Assembly (NCBI RefSeq): GCF_011075055.1
Contig: NW_025401110.1
Span: forward strand, 186,001 to 250,000
From: Mangifera indica
Taxonomy: Eukaryota; Streptophyta; Magnoliopsida; Sapindales; Anacardiaceae
Length of the DNA: 64,000 nt
Reading direction: 5' to 3'
The stretch's first letter is position 1. Every line of letters starts with the position of its first letter. A program made the position numbers and the translations under genes. This document shows positions 24,644 through 34,864 of this stretch, piece after piece. The notes under the pieces are model-generated. The model was given only the letters and a program-made list of their open reading frames with translations. It had not been told where the DNA came from and searched no databases.

Positions 24644-27600
24644 TCATTCTACCTTCTTGCTAGATTTGGCGTCACCACCTTCTTCAGATGTTCCAGCAGT
24701 TTTTGATTCATCAAACTCCATCAACTGCAAACAATTTCAGAGTAAATTGTCGTATTAGCCAAGGTAAAAATTAGCAGCAGAAACAAGATTATAAGGACAT
24801 GAACAAACCGGTTTGACTTCGCCATTCCATAGGACATGCGCAGCCAAGAATCCAATTACACAAGGTACAATATATAAAAGTGCAGGCTGAATAACAAGAC
24901 ATCACAATTAGAGAAACCATATGAAATCAATGTGAAAGATATTCACCATGGTAGAGGATATTGACAAAACATGTGATAGCTCACCTGTGCTGCTTGAAAC
25001 CAGTTCATGACAATAATTGTGAGGATTAAACCAACCGTGTATCCTAGAAATGCACTCTTAAAATACTGGCCCCCTTTTCTCCTAGATACATCGAATCGCA
25101 GTGCCAGTGCCACAAAAATACCTGAATGCCAAATGAAAAAGAAAAAAACTTAAAATTCTCCGAGTAACTATTTCAAAATCCAATAACATATAAACCACAA
25201 ATTCTTATAACCCAGATAATGACAGGTCATATCTGCAGCTCCACCATAGTATAACTCTGCAGAGGAATTTAATTCAAACTCAAAGGTCGTGCATCAACAC
25301 TTAGAGCGCATACTTGATAAGTTCATTGTCAACTCAATGATAGTAGATAAGCAATTTTCTTGGTGAAAAGGCTCATCATTTTAGTTCAAACCCCCAGGTT
25401 CCTAGGATAATTACTAACACAAACCCACACAACTTTGACAATAACATCAACCAGATGATCCTTGAACTTAATTTTCAATGACATACCAGGGATTACAATG
25501 TCACCAAGTCCAAGCATAGAGTATGGCCGTTTAATATCTGCTGTTGGAAACAAAAGCTGCAGAGAAAATGATCGATCATGGCAACCAGAACAGAGTCAAA
25601 CAAACACAATGTGATAAGATTATCAAAATATGACATACACTAGAGTTTTAAAAAAAAAAAAAAAAACCAATAATCAGGCCAGAATAATATCCTAAATAAG
25701 CTGGACCACTAACCTTGATCGGAGCATCAAAAGATTTTGCAACACTAACCATAACTGGAGTGAAGAAAACCCAAAATATATCATACACGAAAAGTCCCGC
25801 CTGCAGTGGATTCGAATGTCAAAATCACATAAAAGAAGAAATTGCTAAGGCATGGGAAGGCATGTAGATGAGAAAACAGCTGTAAGGTTAGCAATACTCA
25901 ATCAGACAAAAATAAAATCATATACATATATGCAACAAACAATTACTCTGTTTCTTCAACTATATGAAGTCCTCTACGGGAGAGAAATTGGGAATGGGTG
26001 ATTGCAGAGTTGGGCCATCAATTACAGAATCACTGACAGGGTTAACATCACCAGAGGAGTTCATTAAATTGATATCATATCATGTTAAACAATCTATGGT
26101 GACAGCAAAACCCATGGTTGAAGAGATGTACTCTTTGTCACATAAATGCAAGGGGACAGACCAAAATCCAAAAACTAATTCATGATTTTGATAGTATAAA
26201 TCTGAAGACAATGTTATAGTCATGCAGACAACAATGCCACATATTCAAACAGATTCAAAATATCAAACTCACAAACATATGTATATAGAGCTGACCGGAT
26301 AAAAATCAACTTTCAATGAATTATAATGTCAAGATTAAACATGGTGGTTCTCATGAATGGAATCAAGTTCATTGTCACCTTTATCTTAGAAGAAGTGGAA
26401 AGAAGTGCTCAGCAATATACAGTTACGACTACTCTAGATGCCTTTATGAAGGTAAATACTCCAGCATTTAAATATATGGACATTGACAAAATGAAAAAGA
26501 AGAATGATAACTATTAACGAACAAGAACAATCAGGCACTACAGTAGCATCCATAACTGGAACATGAAATGAACAACTCTATAATACATCAATTAACCAGA
26601 TACATGTATATAAAAATTAAAAAAGAAGAAAAGGAGGAAGTGTAAAAAGGTCAAAAGACACATATACCATTAATCCAGACAACTCAGAATGCTCTACCAG
26701 GAGATGAGGCCAAAAAAGGGGTTAGGCAGTAATAATATTTTAAGAACAAAATCAGAAAATCCTATTGTCTACTATTTTTAAAGCCTCAGCGGTGCAAGAA
26801 AACTTATTAAAATAATATTCACTTTCACAAAAAAAAAAAATTATAAATCCTTCATAAGTTTAGTTGCTATATAAATATTACAACACAAATCTAAGGACCA
26901 AATTGTCAAATGTCCGCACTTTCTGGAACTAGTTGATGAAAAAACAAAATTACTTACCAAAAGAATGGCACCAGTCTTGAAAGACCCCAGGGAAAGCATT
27001 TCAATTCCCTGTAAATAACACAAAAAGGAAGTCCTTGACATCAAAAATCTTTATCATTGTATAAACAATCAAATATAGATTATTACAACACAGAAGTAAT
27101 TGGTGAATCTCAATAAATCCAATTCATTTTACATACAGCCCATGTCTGCACAGAAACAAAAAATGTCACTCAATAAAGTGCCTACCTTGATGAAACTGAA
27201 CCAAAGAATAGCGAAAGAATTTTCTAGAAAGAAAACTTCATAAGCTATAAGTTAAAAATAGAGTCTGAAAGAAATGTGCTATAACAGGCTAACGGAAGAG
27301 TAATTGTTTTCTTTATATATTAATTAACAAGCACTCTCCAGCTATCATAAAATTTCAGCTTTATAAAATTTGTAAATTAAATTACACAATGAAATTAAGC
27401 TACATAAATATAACAGGTATAGATTCGTTAATCAAAATTTTAAGGAAAAAAAATCAGAAACCAGAAGCACAAACTACACATATATCTTTTAGAATAGAAT
27501 CCTAACCTGAATACAGAATGCGAGGCCCAAAACATTGTTAGCTAACCAATGTTTCTGGGAAACATACCATGCACAGAAAAAAGTCCCAGGTATTGCTGCA

Positions 27601-29486
27601 ACAATCTGAGACCTTGTGAAGTCAATCTCCAAAGCTGTGTAAGAAATGTGTAAAGAAAAACATCATTCTGCATAATACAAGCAAGATAATACAACGGGAT
27701 CAAATGACAATTCTGAGGAACATTAGACTGCCATAGTTCTCAAACAAGCAGAAAGACTCATCTTAAAAGTGAAAAACCACCATGCACTCTGCTAAAAGTT
27801 TTCATTGAAGTGTCTATATGGGGTCATTATGGGACACATTGCTTTTATGACACATAAAATCAGAGCAGACTGCCTAAGCAATGTCCAAAATTACAAATTA
27901 TGACACTAGAGTAATCTCATTCTAAATTTGTCGGTTTTTGTCCAGAGGAAGCTGCAACAAGTAGCGATCCAGCGGATGAAACCACAAAACACTAACAAAT
28001 GCTGATACAAGCCAATTACCTCTACGCACAATGGCAACACTCCTATTAATGAAAGAGCATTTGGGGTGGTAATGATGGGATGAGAGGGGAAGAAACTGGT
28101 TTTGAAATAAACTTGGATGCATAACATGTAAGCCAAAAAGAAATGGGAAAAACGAATGAAAACAGAATTGGTACCAAAAAGGCAATGCAGCCTGTTCAAT
28201 GGAGACTAGTTTCAGTTATGTCAATGAAAAGCTTAATCCTGTACGATATTGTAAGGCCTCCATTTTTCAGACAATATTCCACTATTTCCAGAGCTAACAG
28301 ATATCAAAGGCATAATCCGCATAAATTTTTTTCTTTTTTTCCCAAAAAATAAAAAAGCAACTGAAAATCTGAATTCAAAACAGCATTTGGTGAACCATGT
28401 CAGAAGAAACAATGAGAACTGGAATTCGAGAATCTTCAGAGAATTTTCAACTAGATTTCACAAAGAGATGCAAGGAGGTTACATACAACGGAAATATGGG
28501 AAATGCCAAACAATAACGTCCTCATTCCAATGCTTTGGCAGAAATTTTTTTACAGCTGGTAAGATCGTTGCCCTGCAAAGGAAGACATCATGAATGAAAT
28601 TGATGCAAATTAAATTAGTTCAATATTCTACAAAATATAATATTGAACTGAATTCGTACGAAAGAGCGATTATCCCCAGAAAAAAGAAGTAGCAAGTCAA
28701 CACAGCGTTAACCAAGTCTTTAGAAAGAAATTTGAAGAGTAAGAACAGTGACAACAACATTGCACTCCCAACAAAGGGAAAGCGCATAGCATGCTCATTA
28801 GACATTGTCTCCTGCATGATTAAACAAAACAAATAACAGACAAGTTAGTTCCTGGGATTAGAGGGCAGGTAAACAAACAAAAAACAGAAATACAGTGCAT
28901 CAAAACATGCATTACTTACTGATGGTGGAGTTGGCTTGACAGATCGGTAACATCCCACATAAACAGCGAGACATGCTGTCAAAACAACATTTATGTTTGG
29001 GTTTACGTTCACAACAAGGGGTGCCAAAGTTAAACCTGCAACCATAAATCATTTAATGAAAAATACGCAAGCTCCCTGACAGACAAGGCAAAAATGAATC
29101 ATATGGAACACAAAAAATACAAGGACCTACACTCTGTCCTGTTTTTTACTAGGCACATGTATAAATTCTATACCCTTATTTTACTGACACCGCTTGAAAT
29201 TTAACTAAAATATAGGAATATCCTCCACATTCCAAATATTCATCACAAACATGTAAAATTCCCCTCTATTAATCCAAACATCAAGAAGGGTTAATATAAC
29301 TCTACAATTTTTTTCCTAATATTTGTATTTGCTTTTCGAAAATTTTCACAGTATTAACACAAGATCCTGAATCAATAAGAACAACAGAAAAATAAATAAA
29401 TAAGTCACAGAAACAACTAAAACACCCGTGATCAAGAAAAGCAAACCTGCCAAAGCCAAATTCGCTATCCGTTCATTGTTCCTCAT
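24644..29486 (-). CDS. SPP: Signal peptide peptidase (intramembrane aspartyl protease)
   Basis: Eleven coding exons on the minus strand: 29447-29486, 28920-29035, 28660-28811, 28487-28572, 27507-27634, 26958-27008, 25714-25800, 25487-25556, 24985-25121, 24809-24886 and 24644-24724. They sum to 1026 nt (341 aa; the Arabidopsis protein I know is about 344). The enzyme cleaves leftover signal peptides in the ER membrane. Catalytic aspartates are Asp198 in the YD motif (LFVYDIFWVFF) and Asp239 in GLGD (SMLGLGDIVIPG); the PAL signature follows at 290-292 (QPALLYIVP), split from its Gln by an intron. About nine hydrophobic segments are visible. The C terminus ends KKVE, matching a KKxx ER-retrieval signal. 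The start MRNNERIANLALAGLTLAP fits the family N terminus, and no in-frame ATG lies close upstream. The gene looks intact. Confidence 0.97.
25810..26950 (-). other. Intron 6 of SPP
   Basis: About 1.16 kb between exon 6 and exon 7. Short open frames at 25964-26185 and 26326-26517 lie wholly inside it and show no recognisable family. Confidence 0.8.
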
Positions 29487-29790
29487 GGCTTTCTTATTCA
29501 ATTCCGCCTCCAAATGACGTTAAAGAATAACAGAAAAAATCTACAACCAAATAAATCAAAACATTAGATAAAATTGAACGAAAATTCTCTAGAATTTAGA
29601 AAATCAAATCAGAACCAAACCTAACAAGAAAGAGACAAATGAAGATTTGAATCGCGTCTCCTCTCTCTCCAAAGGACAAGATCGGGCACTCTGAAGACGC
29701 ACCGATCAGTTAGATAGGGTTTTAGTTTTTTCTTCGCTGAGTGATGATTCAATTTATCTCTCTTAATGGCTGTTCACAACCGAACAGGGC
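29487..29790 (-). promoter_or_regulatory. 5' UTR and promoter-proximal region of SPP
   Basis: On the minus strand the leader contains CT/GA-rich text (GGAGAGAGAGGAGACGCG, about 29655-29675) and AACTAAAACCCTATC near 29712-29730, which includes the telo-box-like word AAACCCTA seen in many housekeeping plant promoters. A GT...AG pair (GTTAG|GTTTGG to TTGTAG|ATTTTT) could mark a 5'-UTR intron between about 29625 and 29545. This is inference from sequence words only. Confidence 0.4.
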
Positions 29791-30111
29791 TGTCATATAA
29801 TCCTGTCACCGCCAATGATAGGGCAGCAGATTATCTTGTTGGCAGGGCTTGTTGATACGTGGCGTAATTTTATTGGCATACAAGGGAAGTATATGTGGGA
29901 ACAGTAATTTTTTAAAACATGGAAGGGGATGGGGAAGGTATAAAAATTAAAGTCATGGTATTGATGCGGGTACTTTTTGAGTAAGCCACGTCAGTTGATA
30001 TCCTGGGTCCAATCACTTTTTCACATATCAGCATCACAGATCTTACTACCTGCGCAGTTCTCATGGACCCTCCCCTCCCAAGGAACTGAAAATTTTAAGA
30101 AAACTATCAAG

Positions 30112-30592
30112 GAGGTTTAGTTTAAATAATATTTTATTATTAAAATTAAAATATTATTTTAAAGATAAATTATTTAAAAGATTTTTGAATATAAATAATT
30201 ATTATATTTGATAAAATTTGATAGATATAAATAATTATTATGTTTAATTAAAGGTAATAAAAGATTACTAATAAATTATTTTACTTAAATGTTTTTTAAT
30301 ATAATTATTTTTAAATATTTTTTATATTATTTATTATATTAATTAAAAATAAATTTATTTTTGTCTCAAAAAATTAATAAATAATAATATAATTATAATA
30401 AAATTAAGATTATCAAGGTAATCTTTAAATACCTAAGATAAAAGTGGTAATCAGATTATCACTTATGTTACCTGTCATGTGGGCATTAGTAATAGAAGAT
30501 TACTGTAATATTTTATTACTGATAAACCAAACAAGAGAATAAAAGATAGATTATCAAGGTAATCTTTAAATATAGAAACCAAACGCCCCTTA
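30112..30592. mobile_element. Family B AT-rich element, copy 2 (reverse orientation)
   Basis: Begins near GGAGGTTTAGTTTAAATAAT and ends GAAACCAAACGCCCCTTAAG. Reverse-complemented it aligns by eye with 41580-42107 and 45213-45690: AAATTATCTTGATAAT at one end, ATATAATAATTATTTATA in the middle, ATATTACCTAAATT at the other. The CCAAACGCCCC end resembles termini of small plant DNA transposons. The superfamily is not determined. Confidence 0.55.
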
Positions 30593-31079
30593 AGTTTAAT
30601 AAATTTTGGGTTTTTAACTATTAAGAGAATCAATAACTACTAAGAGGTTATACAGTATTGTAATCAATTGTATTCATTAATTCTAAGATTGCACTCATTT
30701 TTATGACTGGATTTGAATTAAACTAAGTTTGAATTTATCGAACTCGTTTTAAATATGTTCAAACTCAACTTATTTGAGAAGAGTAAAACTCAAATTTGAG
30801 TTTGAATCAAGTTTTAAACTCAATTCGATACTCAAACGATACTGTTTTGATGTGTATAAATTAAAATAATATCGTTTTAGTTTATTCGTGTCAAATTTTT
30901 TAAGCTCATGGGTTTTATGAGTCAAACAATCATAAAACTTAAGATCAAAAATATTAAATTATTAGACTCAAACTCACTTAAATCGAATTTATTTTGGACT
31001 TATTCAAACTTAGTATGAACATATTCAGTTTGAATTCACTTGTACTTATTTCTTACCTATATAAATAGAATTTTGACTT

Positions 31080-31226
31080 ATTTTGACCTATGCAAAAAAT
31101 TCATCTCAAACACTTTAAAAAAATATTTAATAAAAGATCAATGGTTTTGATTTATTTTGACCTATGCAAAAATTCATCTCAAACACTATGAAAAATTATT
31201 TAATAAAAAATCAATGGTTTGGATTG
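31080..31226. repeat. 74-bp tandem duplication
   Basis: ATTTTGACCTATGCAAAAA begins at 31080 and again at 31154. Both units continue TTCATCTCAAACACT and end with ATCAATGGTTT. Only a few differences separate the units, so it is fairly recent. Confidence 0.85.
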
Positions 31227-31913
31227 TCCTCAACTCTCATTCTCACTCATTTCATCATTCTTACTATTGTGGTTTTTCTTCACATTTGGTGTGGTTGTCA
31301 TTGTTCACAATGGTTATAAATTTTTCCGTTGATCTTCATAGTAGAATTTCATTTTTCTAAACAAAAATATATTAAAAGAGGAAAAAGAAACACAGGAGCC
31401 CGTAAAAAACACCCAACCACAAACAAACAAAGATAAAACCAACAAATACTCCAAAACTCTTAAAGTCACTCCTCTTAACCATCTCTCAAAGGACTTCAAA
31501 AGATAGCGCTTAATTAATAATTTTGGATCCCCTATGTAAAAAATTTTTACTAAAGGTAATTGGGTTATAGTAATTTTAATCAAATGACAAACACTAAGGG
31601 TAAACAAAATTTTACTAAACATAATAAGTGTTATGATAATTTTCACTCAGCATTATATGATAAAAGGGTGTAATTGCATTCCACTTAAATAATATGTTGA
31701 GAGGGTAATTGATAATTTCCATTCAGCATAAAGAATACACGATTAGCATATTATCTTAAGTGAAAATTTTAATTTCTATCAATATTTTGCCTTTTGCTTC
31801 ATCATTACTCTAATTTTGTCTAATCTTACTGAAACAACATATTCCAAGAGAATGTTTTAGGAAACAGGATATCAATGTTTATAATTGCTCTTTTACTTGA
31901 AAAGGTGGTGATC

Positions 31914-32145
31914 ATCTTGTATATTATAGTAAATTGGTTTATGATAGGCACATTATTGCATTTTCGACAAATGTGCACCTTAGAGAAATCACTTAGTGCA
32001 AAAAATTGTTCATACAAGTTGGTACATCAAGCATCCACCTACTTGCATGACCAACATTTTGCACTGAGTGATTATTTTAAGGTGTACATTTGCCTAAAAT
32101 GCAATAATATGTCTAACTTGAAACAATTTACCATGATATACAAGA
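31914..32145. repeat. Long foldback hairpin with about 105-nt arms
   Basis: Left arm 31914-32019, loop about 21 nt, right arm 32041-32145. The reverse complement of the right arm reads ATCTTGTATATCATGGTAAA..., matching ATCTTGTATATTATAGTAAA at the left. Pairing continues through ATTATTGCATTTT, AAATGTxCACCTTA, AATCACTxAGTGCAAAA and CATxCAAGT. I estimate about 80-85% identity between the arms. The two strands therefore encode similar short peptides (ALSD..KV.IC.KCNN), which shows the inverted duplication and is not evidence of a gene. It could be an inverted duplication of an older fragment or a young MIRNA-like locus. Confidence 0.75.
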
Positions 32146-33649
32146 TCTAGTCAATGACTCATAAGAAATAGGGTAATCATAAAGTTTTATACACATTCAT
32201 AAGAATTACAAAGGATTTGGTGCCTAATAGGTTGTTTCATTAGGGTCCTTGTGATTTATCTAAATGCATATCATTTTGTGTTAAATATGGTGTTTTGTTG
32301 TTAGCTTCTATAAAACAACAACAAATCACCATTTAGGGTTTAGTTTGATCAATGTCATGATTTGATCACACATTGTTGGTGTTTTGGTATTTCGACCGAC
32401 TTTTGAATTTATTGTTTATTTCAATTTAAGGTTTATTTCTCTTTTTATGTGTGTAGGAATGTTGGTGTGACACGTGACTTGAGATCAACAAAGGATTGTA
32501 CACATTAATTAGGTAATATTGATTTTAACTCAAACACAAGCTCGAACTTGAGCTTGAAAACTAAATGTTTCAAAATTGAGCTTTAAATGTGTTCGACTCG
32601 TCAAATTCATGAACTTTAAAATTTATATACAAATCAACTAAAATAACATAATTTTGACAAATACATATTAAAACAATGTTATTTTAGTCATTTTTTGCTC
32701 GGCTACACTACCAAGCCAAGCTCAAAGTTCAAACTCAAATTGAACTCGAGCTTAGCTCCCTTCAAACCAACCAAGCTTAAATAATTTTGAGGCAAACTTG
32801 ACCCCGCTCAAGTTGAGTTGAGCTCAAACTTACTGAACTCAAGTTCAGTTCAACTCTAATTTAACCTTATATATTGATCGAATTAATAAAAAGAGGATTG
32901 CATACAATGACTTGGTCAAGTGCAAGTGCATTTATATTCCAATCATTAACAAAAATCATTCAGAAGAGGGATATAATGGTCAACTCAAGTTGAAAATTCA
33001 CATATTCAAGTTTGCACTTGCACATATAAAGTAATATGAGTTTACATTAACTAAGTTTACTTTAGTTAATATGTGTGATTAAATGGTCCTTATAAATGTT
33101 TGTAATCTGAAAGTGCTTATACTAGATCATAACATTTTATGCAATCCCCTTCTCATGTCATTTAATCGCATTATTCAAAATAAAGGTGAAAATGTTTGCT
33201 ACTGATTTGTCTTCAATCTCTTAATGGATATTTATTTACTCATTCAAATATATTTAGTACTAAATAGTTAAAGTTTGTTGGTTGATTTTATAGGCAATAT
33301 ATATATTATTTTAAATAGACATTTATTTACTCATTCAAATATGTATTATTTTAATTATATTAATGGTTGTATGAATCACACTGTCATGTGGCTTGCAATT
33401 TTATAAAAATATTTACATGTGACATTAGTTCATTCCCATCTTGATGTTGTATTATCAAAAATGAGATTTTTTGTTTATGGTCATAAACATCTAACAAAAT
33501 CAAACATATAAGAGAAAAATTTAAATCTCAAAAGTTCAATTAAGATAATACGCTACCCACATATCTACTAGGGGTGACCAAACAAACCAAAACTATCTCG
33601 TATTCAATTGTTTTTTATTTTAATTTCTACCTGAAATTAACTTTAATAG

Positions 33650-34078
33650 GGTCAACTCTAGTTTTAAAAATGGTATAATCGATTCTTCTGGAATCAACGA
33701 AGATGAAGATGCGTCTTCATCAATGAAGTTTATACTTAGGATGGTGGCTAGAGTTTTGTGTACAGCTTAGGGTTGATAGCACTGTTACCAATGGCCGAAG
33801 AGGAGAAAAAAAAACCTAGGATTAGAAGGGCAAATGTTGCTTTTCAAAGCTTGAAAACTTTAGGTAAGTTTAAAACCATTAGTTTTTAAAACCTAAGGAG
33901 TAAAATATAATGAATTATATATCTTTTTAATATTATTATTAAAATGATAATTTTACATTTACCTATAATTAAAAATTTTAATAGAAGTTAACTCATTAGT
34001 AGGTGTTTGGGTTTTTCATTTATTGTGAGTACACTTTTGAGATTAAATTAAAATTTGGGTGGCAAATAGTCCTTTGGC
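33650..34078. mobile_element. Decayed family A foldback element
   Basis: The right terminus reads TTTGGGTGGCAAATAGTCCTTTGGC (ends 34078), a degraded form of the family terminus GGGTGGGAATAAGTCTTTTGGCC. The interior has AACGAAGATGAAGATGCGTCTTCATC. The left terminus is not recognisable. Confidence 0.5.
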
Positions 34079-34199
34079 TAAAATTTTATAACTTTAGTAA
34101 TTAATCTCCTTTGTAGTACGCATTCAAATGTATTGACATCAATGATTAAGGTTCTGAAGCTACTGTGAATAGATAATGTCCACATGTATATAAATTACT

Positions 34200-34200
<1 letters not shown>

Positions 34201-34244
<44 letters not shown>
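34201..34244. repeat. Compound microsatellite (AT)12(GT)10
   Basis: Directly visible, uninterrupted. It abuts the start of the tandem repeat unit at 34245. Confidence 0.95.
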
Positions 34245-34746
34245 AACATCCCTCTCTAAATAATTATCTTCCTAGGAGAATGCACATCCGAAAAGAAGAT
34301 GTCATTACTTAGACTCAATATTAAACATGCGTGAATTACATTTGCGAAGAAATAAAACTTCAAAATTCATAACATATGCGAAAGAATACAAAAAGTGTCA
34401 GAAACAAAATCCAATAAAAAATATGATCCCAAATGTATTATGCAGTTGTAAAAGAAATAATACAAAACATACCACAATGTAGACCTTGCCACGGTCCGGT
34501 GCCGGTTTGGCCCGTGAACCGGACCGAAACCGGCCCGGATAAACCCGGAACCGGAATCGGCAGACTCGGAATCGGACTGAACCGGAACCGAAACCATGGC
34601 TCTACAGTTCGGTTTCGATTCACATAAATTGGAACCATGAAACTGCCGGTTCACACTGGTTTATGAACCGGCGGTTTATTGTGCTGAACCGAAAAAAATT
34701 TAAAATTTTTTTGAAATTTTTTTGATTTTTTTTTTAATTTTATTTA

Positions 34747-34786
34747 AAAAGGCAACGGTTCCCTGCGCAGGGAACCGTTGCCTTTT
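34747..34786. repeat. Perfect 40-bp palindrome in the hAT element
   Basis: Left half AAAAGGCAACGGTTCCCTGC is the exact reverse complement of the right half; there is no spacer. It would form a 20-bp-stem cruciform or RNA hairpin. Confidence 0.95.
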
Positions 34787-34792
34787 GAAGGA

Positions 34793-34864
34793 AAAATTGC
34801 AGGGGACCAATCCCCTGCAATTTTCAGAGAAAATGCAAGGGACTTGCTTCCCTGCAATTTCTCT
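34793..34864. repeat. Two further hairpins beside the palindrome
   Basis: 34793-34824: perfect 14-bp arms AAAATTGCAGGGGA with a CCAA loop. 34826-34864: imperfect arms AGAGAAAATGCAAGGGA and TCCCTGCAATTTCTCT. The second and third hairpins share TTGCAGGGGA-like text, suggesting local duplication. Confidence 0.9.

Noticed and set aside
31314..31646. 110-codon minus-strand frame
   Set aside because: Hydrophobic and AT-driven; I could not match it to any transposase, polymerase or other family.
30690..32875. Two TCAAACTC/GAGCTTGA-rich blocks considered as terminal repeats of one 2.2-kb element
   Set aside because: Both contain similar palindromic words (AACGATACCGTTTT-like), but I found no matching ends or target duplication; they may be two separate old copies.
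34367..34654. Frames rich in Pro/Gly/Thr near 34.5 kb on both strands
   Set aside because: Translate the CCGGAACCG subterminal repeats of the hAT element.
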